Positions 29,869 through 37,223 of a DNA stretch of 61,481 bases are shown one piece after another. The stretch's first letter is position 1. Every line of letters starts with the position of its first letter. The stretch lies in the NCBI GenBank assembly GCA_021811105.1, contig JAJZPM010000016.1:1-61481 (forward strand). Direction: 5' to 3'. The position numbers and the translations under genes are program-made. Source of the DNA: Nitrospirota bacterium. Its GTDB lineage: Bacteria; Nitrospirota; Thermodesulfovibrionia; Thermodesulfovibrionales; UBA6898. The notes beneath the pieces are model-generated. The model was not told the origin of the DNA. It was given only the letters and a program-made list of their open reading frames with translations, and searched no databases.

Positions 29869-30252
29869 ATGCCGAGATTAACGATAGATGACCTTAAGAA
29901 AATCAAGGAAAAACACCGCGCCGACTTCACCCTGCGCGAAGGCGGCTACCGGGCAAAGGTGACCGTCCATATGGGCACCTGCGGAATCGCCGCGGGCGCC
30001 AGGGCGGTGATGACCGCGCTCATGGACGAGATCACGAAGGCGAACATAACCGACGTGATCGTCACCACCTCCGGATGCGCAGGCCTCTGCGCGAAAGAGC
30101 CGCTGGCTACCGTCGAGATCATGAACCATCCGCCGGTGAAGTACTGCGACCTGAACGACGAGAAGATGAGGGAGATATTCAGGGAGCATATCATGGCCGG
30201 TAACCCGGTCGAAAAATATGCGCTGGTGGCCGGATGCGAATCGACCTACTGA
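29869..30252 (+). CDS. Small thioredoxin-like [2Fe-2S] ferredoxin
   Basis: 127 residues. Cysteines in HMGTCGIAAGA and SGCAGLCAKEP form the C-x(n)-C...CxxxC set of stand-alone thioredoxin-like [2Fe-2S] ferredoxins found beside HydB/HndC-type subunits. It lies 1 bp after the receiver-NuoE gene, so it is co-translated. It probably relays electrons within or next to the NuoEFG-like complex. Confidence 0.88.
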   Translation: MPRLTIDDLKKIKEKHRADFTLREGGYRAKVTVHMGTCGIAAGARAVMTALMDEITKANITDVIVTTSGCAGLCAKEPLATVEIMNHPPVKYCDLNDEKMREIFREHIMAGNPVEKYALVAGCESTY

Positions 30253-30335
30253 TGCCGGGCAAAGAGAAAAAGAGAGGCAGAGAATACCTTATCTTTACCT
30301 CTGCCTGTTCATTCAAGAATTCGAGGAGGATATAG

Positions 30336-32207
30336 ATGGACAAGGTACGTGCAAATCTGATGTTATGCGCAGGCACGGGCTGCGTGGCCAGCGGGACGCC
30401 AAAGGTAAAGGAGGCGCTCCTGGAAGAGTTGAAGAAGAGGGGCCTCGATGAGGAGATCAAGCTCGTCCTCACCGGCTGCAATGGGTATTGCGCGGAAGGC
30501 CCTGTCATGGCGGTATACCCGGACCAGGTCTTCTACCAGAAGGTGACGGTCGAGGACATACCAATCCTGGTCGAGGAGCATTTCCTGAAGGGAAGGCCTT
30601 ACCAGAAGCTTATGTTCAAGGAGCCGGAGAAGAAGACCGCTATCCCGCGCATGGGCGACATCCCCTTCTTCAAGCACCAGGTACTCAGGGTCCTGCGGAA
30701 CAAGGGGCTTATCGACCCTGAAAAGATCGAGGAATATATAGCCAGGGACGGATATCAGGCGATGGCGAAGGCGCTGACCGAGATGACGTCCGAAGACATC
30801 GTGAAGGTCGTGAAAGACTCGGGCCTGAGGGGAAGAGGGGGCGCGGGGTTCCCGACCGGCCTGAAGTGGGATTTTGCCTCGAAGGTCAAGTCCGACATTA
30901 AATACATGCTCTGTAACGGCGATGAGGGAGACCCCGGCGCTTTCATGGACAGGTCGGTCATGGAGGCAGACCCCCACTCCGTCATAGAGGGCATGGTCAT
31001 AGGCGCCAAGGCGATCGGCGCGCATCATGGATATATTTATGTGAGGGCGGAATATCCCCTTGCGGTAAAACGTCTGCAGCTGGCGATAGACCAGGCGACC
31101 GAGTCCGGGCTCCTCGGCGAGAATATCCTCGGGACCGGCTTCGATTTTCACCTCGAGATATATCTCGGGGCAGGCGCCTTTGTCTGCGGCGAAGAGACGG
31201 CGCTCATGCGTTCCCTCGAAGGCAAGCGCGGCATGCCGCGTCCGAGGCCGCCCTTCCCGGCCCACAAGGGCCTCTGGGACAAGCCTTCTGTCCTGAACAA
31301 CGTCGAAACGCTCGCCCAGATAGCCCCCATCATAATGAACGGATCGGAGTGGTACAGGAGCCTCGGCACGGAAAAGAGCGCAGGAACAAAGGTCTTTGCG
31401 CTGACCGGTGCGGTCAACAACGTAGGACTCGTCGAAGTACCGATGGGCATTCCGCTCAGGACGATCATCTACGACATAGGAGGCGGGATAAGAAAAGGAA
31501 GGAAATTCAAGGCAGTCCAGTTGGGCGGCCCTTCGGGCGGCTGCATCCCCGAAAGCCACCTCAATACGCCAGTCACATACGAGGACATCGTCGCTACAGG
31601 CGCGATCGTCGGCTCGGGCGGTATGGTCGTCATGGACGACAACACCTGCATGGTCGGAACCGCCAAATTCTTCCTGGAATTTACTGCTGATGAGTCCTGC
31701 GGAAAGTGCACCCCCTGCAGGGTCGGCACAAAGATACTACTCGACATGCTCACCGATATCACAGAGGGCAAAGGCAAGGAGTCCGATATAGAAACTCTTC
31801 TCGACCTCGGCAGGGACATCATCTCCACCTCCCTCTGCGGGCTCGGCCAGACCGCGCCGAACCCCGTCCTCACGACAATAAAATACTTCAGGGACGAATA
31901 CGAGTCACATATCAGGGACAAGTGGTGCAAGGCAGGGGTCTGCCGCAACCTCACCACCTTCTGGATCGACGAAAAACTCTGCAAAGGGTGCGGCGCATGC
32001 CTGAGGGCGTGCCCTTCGAAGGCGATCATAGGGGAAAAGAAACAGCCGCACAAGATCATCCAGGAGGTCTGTGTCCACTGCCGGACCTGCTATGAGGCAT
32101 GCAAATTCAAGTCGATCAAGATCCTTCCTGCCGGCTTCGAGGGAGACCCGTCGGAGCTACTCGGGGCTGCGGCAGCCGGCGAGGGAAAGAAGGGAGACCT
32201 AAAATGA
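30336..32207 (+). CDS. NuoF/HydB-like NAD(P)H-binding flavoprotein with extra Fe-S domains
   Basis: 623 residues. The N-terminal thioredoxin-like [2Fe-2S] domain has cysteines 11, 16, 48 and 52. The 51-kDa core has GLRGRGGAGFPTGLKW (NAD-binding loop), GDEGDPGAFMDR (FMN) and ESCGKCTPCRVG (cluster N3). A C-terminal ferredoxin carries two [4Fe-4S] motifs (CKGCGACLRACP and CVHCRTCYEAC). This layout is that of HydB/HndC-type subunits of soluble, sometimes electron-bifurcating complexes, and differs from the Complex I NuoF at 18 kb. AGGAGG precedes the ATG, and the stop overlaps the next gene by 4 bp. Confidence 0.93.
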   Translation: MDKVRANLMLCAGTGCVASGTPKVKEALLEELKKRGLDEEIKLVLTGCNGYCAEGPVMAVYPDQVFYQKVTVEDIPILVEEHFLKGRPYQKLMFKEPEKKTAIPRMGDIPFFKHQVLRVLRNKGLIDPEKIEEYIARDGYQAMAKALTEMTSEDIVKVVKDSGLRGRGGAGFPTGLKWDFASKVKSDIKYMLCNGDEGDPGAFMDRSVMEADPHSVIEGMVIGAKAIGAHHGYIYVRAEYPLAVKRLQLAIDQATESGLLGENILGTGFDFHLEIYLGAGAFVCGEETALMRSLEGKRGMPRPRPPFPAHKGLWDKPSVLNNVETLAQIAPIIMNGSEWYRSLGTEKSAGTKVFALTGAVNNVGLVEVPMGIPLRTIIYDIGGGIRKGRKFKAVQLGGPSGGCIPESHLNTPVTYEDIVATGAIVGSGGMVVMDDNTCMVGTAKFFLEFTADESCGKCTPCRVGTKILLDMLTDITEGKGKESDIETLLDLGRDIISTSLCGLGQTAPNPVLTTIKYFRDEYESHIRDKWCKAGVCRNLTTFWIDEKLCKGCGACLRACPSKAIIGEKKQPHKIIQEVCVHCRTCYEACKFKSIKILPAGFEGDPSELLGAAAAGEGKKGDLK

Positions 32208-34672
32208 TAGAGCTTACGATAAACGATAAAAAGATATCCGTAGAGGACGGCACCACGATCCTGAAGGCCGCACAGCAAAACGGCATAAGGATCCCTAACA
32301 TGTGTTACGACAGGAGGCTCAGGCCTTACGGAGGCTGCAGACTGTGCGTGGTCGAAGCGGAAGGGCAGCCGAGACTTTTCGCTGCCTGCTCGACCCCGGC
32401 GGCGGCCGGGATGGTCATAAAAACCGATACGCCGAAACTGAGAAAGGCGCGGCAGACCGTCCTCGAACTCCTGCTCATCCACCATCCGCTCGACTGCCCG
32501 ATCTGCGACAAGGCAGGAGAATGCGACCTGCAGGACATCGCCTATGAATACGGCAAGCCCGAAGGCCGTTTTATCAGACACAGGAAGTCTGCCCCGCCGG
32601 ACGTGAGGGGCCCGCTCGTAGAACTCACGGCCAACAGGTGCATCCTCTGCGGGAAATGCGTGAGGGTATGCGCCGAGCATCAGGGCAGGGGCGCGCTCGG
32701 ACTGATCGGCCGGGGATTTTCTACTGTCGTTCAGCCTGCATTCGGCGAGATCCTCGAATGCGATTACTGCGGCCAGTGCATCGACATCTGCCCCACCGGC
32801 GCGCTCCTTTCAAAGCCTTTCAAGTACCAGGCCCGTGCATGGTTCCTCGAAGAAAAGGACACGATATGTCCGTTCTGCGGATGCGGGTGCACCCTTACCC
32901 TCGGCACAAGGGAGGGTAAGGTAATGCGGTCGAGAGCAAAAGAGGACAACGGCAGAAGCGAAGGCAATCTCTGCGGCAGGGGCAGGTTCGGCTTTGACTA
33001 TATCTACAGCGAAAACCGCCTGAAGACGCCTCTTATAAGAAAAGAAGGGGTACTCGTGCCTGCGACATGGGACGAGGCCCTGAACTATATCAGCGAGAGC
33101 CTGAAATATGTCATCGGCACCTATGGAAAAGAATCCGTCGGGGCGATAGGTTCGCACCGGTGCACGAATGAAGACAACTACATGTTGAGAAAATTCATGA
33201 CCACCGTCGTCGGATCTCCTCATCTGGACTCCTCTGCGGCCTTCGGCTATTCCAAGGTACAAGCCGCGCTTGCCAAGGCGTTCGGCATCAAATCCCACCC
33301 GATAAATCTGAAGTCGCCGCTCGGCAAAGAGGTAATTCTCATCGTCGAGTCCGACCTGAGCATCACGCACCCCATATACGCACTGAACATACTTCAGGCG
33401 AAGAGGGACGGCTCGACACTTATCGTTGCGGACTCTCGCGAGACAAAGCTGTCGAAGCACAGTTCGAGCCGCATAAAGATGCGACAGGGGACCTCGGTGG
33501 CATTCCTGAACGGGATAATGAAGATTATAGTGGACAAAGGCCTCTTCAACCGCGAGATCGTCTCGAAGATCGAGGGCTTCCCCGAGTTCGAAAAGGGGCT
33601 TGCCGATTATACTTCCGACAAGGTTTCCAAAATCACCGGCATCCCTGCGGAAGAAATGATCTCCGCGGCAGATACCCTCGCAAAGGCGAAGTCCAGGATG
33701 ATCTCGCTGACGGTGGGGCTTTCCGAAAACACCAAGGGGAGCGATACGGTCCTCGCCGCCTCGAACCTTATCATTCTTCTCGGGGAGGAGGCAGACGCCC
33801 TCCAGATACCCGCGGAATACGCGAATACTTACGGACTATATGCGATGGGTATACGGCCTGACGCGGGGGGACCGCAGGGAAAGGACCTCTTTACGATGCT
33901 CTATGAGCCCGGCTCACTCCATGCGCTCTATATCATGGGTGAAGATCCTGTCAGCGCCTTCCCCTATAATTCGAAGATCATCGGGGCGCTCAAGTCTCTC
34001 GAACTGTTGATCGTCCAGGACATCGCAATGACCGAGACGGCTAAGTTCGCCCACGTCGTATTGCCGGCATCGAGTTGGGCCGAAAAGGGAGGGACTTTCA
34101 TCAACGCCGAAGGGGTCACCCAGAAGCTGCAGCGGATCGTCGAACCGACCGGGCAGTCGATGCCGGACTGGCAGATACTGAGGAACCTCTCCCTGTCATT
34201 GGGGAAAGAGATCGCGGTGAGGAACCTGGAGGACGTCTCTTCCGAGATAAAAAACACGGTCCGTCAGGTGCAGAGCATATCCGACAGGAGGATATTCCAT
34301 CCCGTCAACCATGCCCCCGGAGAGGAGACCGACGCGGAGTATCCGCTGAGCCTCGTTACGAGGGACGTATTGCAGCACTCCGGCACAATGTCGACCAGGT
34401 CTAAGGCGCTCGATCTGGTCGTCTCCGAGGCGTTCCTCGAGATCAGCGAGGAGGACGCGAAGAAGTACGGCGTTACGGACAACAGCCACGTGAAGGTCTC
34501 ATCCCGGCGCGGCACAGTCTACCTGAAGTCAAAGATCACCGATGCCGTTCCAGAAGGGGCCATCCATACGTCGGTCCATTTTCCTCACGGCCGGGTAAAC
34601 GCCCTCACTTATCCGCCGGAGAACGGATCGGCCTTCAAGGACGCAGTGAAAGTGGAAGCGGTAAAAGGCTGA
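32204..34672 (+). CDS. NuoG-like iron-sulfur protein with degenerate molybdopterin domain
   Basis: 822 residues. It has an N-terminal [2Fe-2S] domain (CYDRRLRPYGGCRLC), a HPLDCPICDKAGEC cluster, two [4Fe-4S] motifs (CILCGKCVRVC; CDYCGQCIDICP), an N7-like site (CPFCGCGC, LCGRGRFG) and a full molybdopterin-oxidoreductase fold. The region holding the catalytic Sec/Cys in formate dehydrogenases reads SSAAFGYSK here, with no Cys or Sec. There is no H-cluster motif. So the module oxidises NAD(P)H or accepts electrons for an unknown partner. The start ATG overlaps the NuoF-like stop. It is a paralogue of the nuoG product at 16 kb. Confidence 0.9.
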   Translation: MIELTINDKKISVEDGTTILKAAQQNGIRIPNMCYDRRLRPYGGCRLCVVEAEGQPRLFAACSTPAAAGMVIKTDTPKLRKARQTVLELLLIHHPLDCPICDKAGECDLQDIAYEYGKPEGRFIRHRKSAPPDVRGPLVELTANRCILCGKCVRVCAEHQGRGALGLIGRGFSTVVQPAFGEILECDYCGQCIDICPTGALLSKPFKYQARAWFLEEKDTICPFCGCGCTLTLGTREGKVMRSRAKEDNGRSEGNLCGRGRFGFDYIYSENRLKTPLIRKEGVLVPATWDEALNYISESLKYVIGTYGKESVGAIGSHRCTNEDNYMLRKFMTTVVGSPHLDSSAAFGYSKVQAALAKAFGIKSHPINLKSPLGKEVILIVESDLSITHPIYALNILQAKRDGSTLIVADSRETKLSKHSSSRIKMRQGTSVAFLNGIMKIIVDKGLFNREIVSKIEGFPEFEKGLADYTSDKVSKITGIPAEEMISAADTLAKAKSRMISLTVGLSENTKGSDTVLAASNLIILLGEEADALQIPAEYANTYGLYAMGIRPDAGGPQGKDLFTMLYEPGSLHALYIMGEDPVSAFPYNSKIIGALKSLELLIVQDIAMTETAKFAHVVLPASSWAEKGGTFINAEGVTQKLQRIVEPTGQSMPDWQILRNLSLSLGKEIAVRNLEDVSSEIKNTVRQVQSISDRRIFHPVNHAPGEETDAEYPLSLVTRDVLQHSGTMSTRSKALDLVVSEAFLEISEEDAKKYGVTDNSHVKVSSRRGTVYLKSKITDAVPEGAIHTSVHFPHGRVNALTYPPENGSAFKDAVKVEAVKG

Positions 34673-34694
34673 CCCTCCCGGGTCATCGACGGGT

Positions 34695-35051
34695 ATGACG
34701 TTAGACGACATAAAGGGCATCCTCGGGGCCCTGGCCCTGACCGGAAGGGGCGATATGGAGATAGACATCGGGCGGGCATATTGCGCAGACCTCATGAGCG
34801 ATGTGCTCGCCTTCTCCGTCACCAACTCGCTGTTGATCACCGGCCTCACCAACGCCCAGGTGGTCAGGACTGCGGAAGTGGCTGACATAAAAGCGATCGT
34901 CTTTGTCCAAAACAAAAGGCCGGACATTCAGACAATCGCGATGGCGGAGGCCAAGAACATCCCCCTTTTCGTCACCGAACTCTCTATGTTCGACACCTGC
35001 GGCAGACTCTATGAAAGGGGGCTGAGGAGCCAGATGGGGCCGACGGTATGA
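34695..35051 (+). CDS. DRTGG-domain protein (first copy)
   Basis: 118 residues, probably a single DRTGG-type domain (IGRAYCADLMSDVLAF, then alternating strands and helices, ending ELSMFDTCGRLYERGL). DRTGG domains are ligand-binding regulatory domains of unclear specificity. Similar cassettes are known beside soluble hydrogenase/NADH modules in anaerobes (family knowledge). It shares its plan with the third gene of the cassette and overlaps the next gene by 4 bp. Confidence 0.75.
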   Translation: MTLDDIKGILGALALTGRGDMEIDIGRAYCADLMSDVLAFSVTNSLLITGLTNAQVVRTAEVADIKAIVFVQNKRPDIQTIAMAEAKNIPLFVTELSMFDTCGRLYERGLRSQMGPTV

Positions 35052-35485
35052 CCGGCAATTCCGACGGGGTCTTTTTCCTGACCGGTAAGGACTTCGCCAA
35101 TGCAGGTTCGGCATCGAGCAATTTAAAGGGCATCCTCGAAAAAAGAGGGATCCCTGCAGAGATAATCAGGAGGGCCTCGATCGCAGCCTTCGAGGCCGAG
35201 ATGAATGTGATCATCTATGCCGTTGCCGGCATGATGCATTATACAATCACCCCGGAGACGATAAAGGTCGTGCTTCAGGACATGGGACCCGGCATCCCCG
35301 ATATCGGCCTCGCGATGCAGGAGGGCTACTCGACCGCACCGGATTACATACGGGAGATGGGGTTCGGCTCAGGCATGGGCCTGCCGAACATCAAAAGGAA
35401 TGCCGACAAACTCACGATCAATTCGGTTGTGGGCGAAGGCACGACGGTCGAATTCGTGATATCTCTTGAGAGGAGCGGACGATGA
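35048..35485 (+). CDS. Anti-sigma/RsbW-type HATPase protein
   Basis: 145 residues with a GHKL ATPase fold: AAFEAEMNVIIYA (N box), QDMGPGIPDI (G1) and FGSGMGLPNIKRNADKL (G2). There is no histidine phospho-acceptor domain, so it resembles the serine-kinase/anti-sigma group and not a sensor kinase. It overlaps both neighbours by 4 bp. It is a likely signalling partner of the flanking DRTGG proteins (inference). Confidence 0.82.
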   Translation: MTGNSDGVFFLTGKDFANAGSASSNLKGILEKRGIPAEIIRRASIAAFEAEMNVIIYAVAGMMHYTITPETIKVVLQDMGPGIPDIGLAMQEGYSTAPDYIREMGFGSGMGLPNIKRNADKLTINSVVGEGTTVEFVISLERSGR

Positions 35486-35823
35486 AACTATTCGAACTGG
35501 TAGAGAGTCTGTCCCTTGACGTCAAAACTCCCGGTGCCGACCTGACGCGGGAAGTGACCGGAGGCTACGTGAGCGATCTGCTCTCTGACGTCATCGGCCA
35601 CGCGCCTGAGGGCGCAGTCTGGGTAACCCTTCAGGCCCATCTCAATATTGTCGCGGTCGCTTCGCTCAAGGGGCTCGCGGGAATCATTCTGGCGAACAAC
35701 AGGGTGCCTGAAGAAGGCACGCTGAAGAAGGCTTCGGAAATGAATGTCCCCGTCATGACGAGCGGGCTTCCCGCCTTCGAACTCGTCGGCAGGCTATATG
35801 CCCTCGGCCTGAGATGCCGGTAG
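35482..35823 (+). CDS. DRTGG-domain protein (second copy)
   Basis: 113 residues of the same DRTGG type as the first copy (VTGGYVSDLLSDVIGHA, LVGRLYALGLRCR). The two copies bracket the HATPase gene. The 3' end overlaps the PHP gene by 10 bp. Confidence 0.75.
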   Translation: MKLFELVESLSLDVKTPGADLTREVTGGYVSDLLSDVIGHAPEGAVWVTLQAHLNIVAVASLKGLAGIILANNRVPEEGTLKKASEMNVPVMTSGLPAFELVGRLYALGLRCR

Positions 35824-36554
35824 AATTCATCGCCGACCTTCATATCCATACCTGCCTTTCACCCTGCGCCGAACTCTCGATGACGCCGCGTGACATCGTC
35901 GCAAAGGCCGCATCGCTGGGAATCAATATCATCGCCGTATGCGACCACAATTCCGCCGAGAACGTTGCCGTCACTCACGACCTCGCCGGGGCAAAGGGGA
36001 TTACGGTCATACCGGGCATGGAGATCTGTTCCTCCGAGGAAGTACACATACTCGGGTTCTTCGGACGGCTCGAAGACGCCCTCAAAATGCAGGAGACCGT
36101 GTACGAACATCTCCAACCCGGAGAAAACGACGAGGATACCTTCGGGATGCAGGTGGTCGTCAACGGCGTCAACGAGGTCCTGGGGTTCAACAAAAGACTT
36201 CTGATAGGGGCTACGGACCTTTCCGTCAATGCGGTGGTCGATTTCATCCACCGCTTCGGCGGCCTTGCCGTCGCCAGTCACATCGACCGCGAGGGCTTCG
36301 GCATCGTCGGCCAGCTCGGGTTCATACCGGCTGAACTGAAGTTCGATGCGCTCGAAATTTCGCGCAGGACAGAGCCTGAACGCGCGAGGGAACGATTTGC
36401 CGCCTATCGGCAGTTGCCCTGGATTTCGTCTTCGGACGCCCACCGGCTGGAGGATATCGGGAAGAGGACGACGAGCCTCTTTCTGCGCCACTCGACATTC
36501 GAGGAGCTCTGTTTGGCTCTGAAGGGCGTAGACGGCCGGAAGGTGGCATTCTGA
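35814..36554 (+). CDS. PHP-domain metal-dependent phosphoesterase
   Basis: 246 residues with the PHP metal ligands in order: DLHIHTCLSPCAELS, AVCDHNSAEN, PGMEICSSEEVHILGF, ASHIDREGFG and SSSDAHR. Likely hydrolyses a phosphate ester; the substrate is unknown. In related anaerobes PHP proteins recur in DRTGG/HATPase cassettes next to hydrogenase-type modules, so a nucleotide-signal or regulatory role is possible. Confidence 0.88.
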   Translation: MPVEFIADLHIHTCLSPCAELSMTPRDIVAKAASLGINIIAVCDHNSAENVAVTHDLAGAKGITVIPGMEICSSEEVHILGFFGRLEDALKMQETVYEHLQPGENDEDTFGMQVVVNGVNEVLGFNKRLLIGATDLSVNAVVDFIHRFGGLAVASHIDREGFGIVGQLGFIPAELKFDALEISRRTEPERARERFAAYRQLPWISSSDAHRLEDIGKRTTSLFLRHSTFEELCLALKGVDGRKVAF

Positions 36555-36563
36555 GAAGAGCCG

Positions 36564-37112
36564 ATGAAAGATATCTCTCTTCATATTCTCGACATAGCGC
36601 AGAATTCGGTTGCCGCCGGCGCAACGCGCATCGCAATACGCATTTCCGACAACGCCTCTGACGACAGTTTTGTGCTCGAGATAGAAGACAACGGCCGCGG
36701 CATTCCGCGGGATCTCCTGGAAAAAGTCCTTGACCCCTTTTTCACGTCGCGCACGACACGCAATGTGGGACTCGGCCTTTCGCTGCTCGCCCAGTCCGCA
36801 AGGGACACCGGCGGCGACATTTCGGTAGAATCCGAGGAGGGCGCGGGTACGAGGGTCAGGGCCTGCTTCAGACCCTCCCATATAGATATGAAGCCGCTCG
36901 GTGACGTCGCCGATACGCTGCTGGTGCTGATCGCCGCCAATCCCGTGATCGATTTCTTCTTCTCCTACGAAAAGCCTTCGGAAAGATACGTGCTTGATAC
37001 GCGGGAGATAAAGGCGCAACTCGAAGAGGTGCCGATCACTTCCCCGGATGTCCTGTCATTGCTGAAAGATGAGTTGCGGAGGTCCCTGGATGCATATTTG
37101 GATGAAACATGA
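36564..37112 (+). CDS. Stand-alone histidine-kinase-like ATPase
   Basis: 182 residues. GHKL ATPase with LHILDIAQNSVAAGA (N box), IEDNGRGIPRDLLEKVLDPFFTSR (G1 and F box) and VGLGLSLLAQSARDTGG (G2). It lacks any phospho-acceptor histidine domain and sensor region. A 70-residue C-terminal extension is predicted to be helical. It lies 9 bp after the PHP gene and is the last gene of the cluster. Confidence 0.85.
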   Translation: MKDISLHILDIAQNSVAAGATRIAIRISDNASDDSFVLEIEDNGRGIPRDLLEKVLDPFFTSRTTRNVGLGLSLLAQSARDTGGDISVESEEGAGTRVRACFRPSHIDMKPLGDVADTLLVLIAANPVIDFFFSYEKPSERYVLDTREIKAQLEEVPITSPDVLSLLKDELRRSLDAYLDET

Positions 37113-37147
37113 GAAGTGAAATGCAAAAAAAATGGCAATAAAATATC

Positions 37148-37177
37148 TTGACAGGAAAATGCATGCCATGATTTAAT
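37148..37177 (+). promoter_or_regulatory. Sigma-70-type promoter of the secreted-protein block
   Basis: TTGACA and TTTAAT separated by 18 bases, ending about 46 bases before the first gene of the A+T-richer block. The next gene has a GGGGGA ribosome site. Confidence 0.5.
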
Positions 37178-37223
37178 TCCCTCAGTTACCGCAAGCCTTG
37201 CGTTGAAAAAAAGGGGGATCTCG

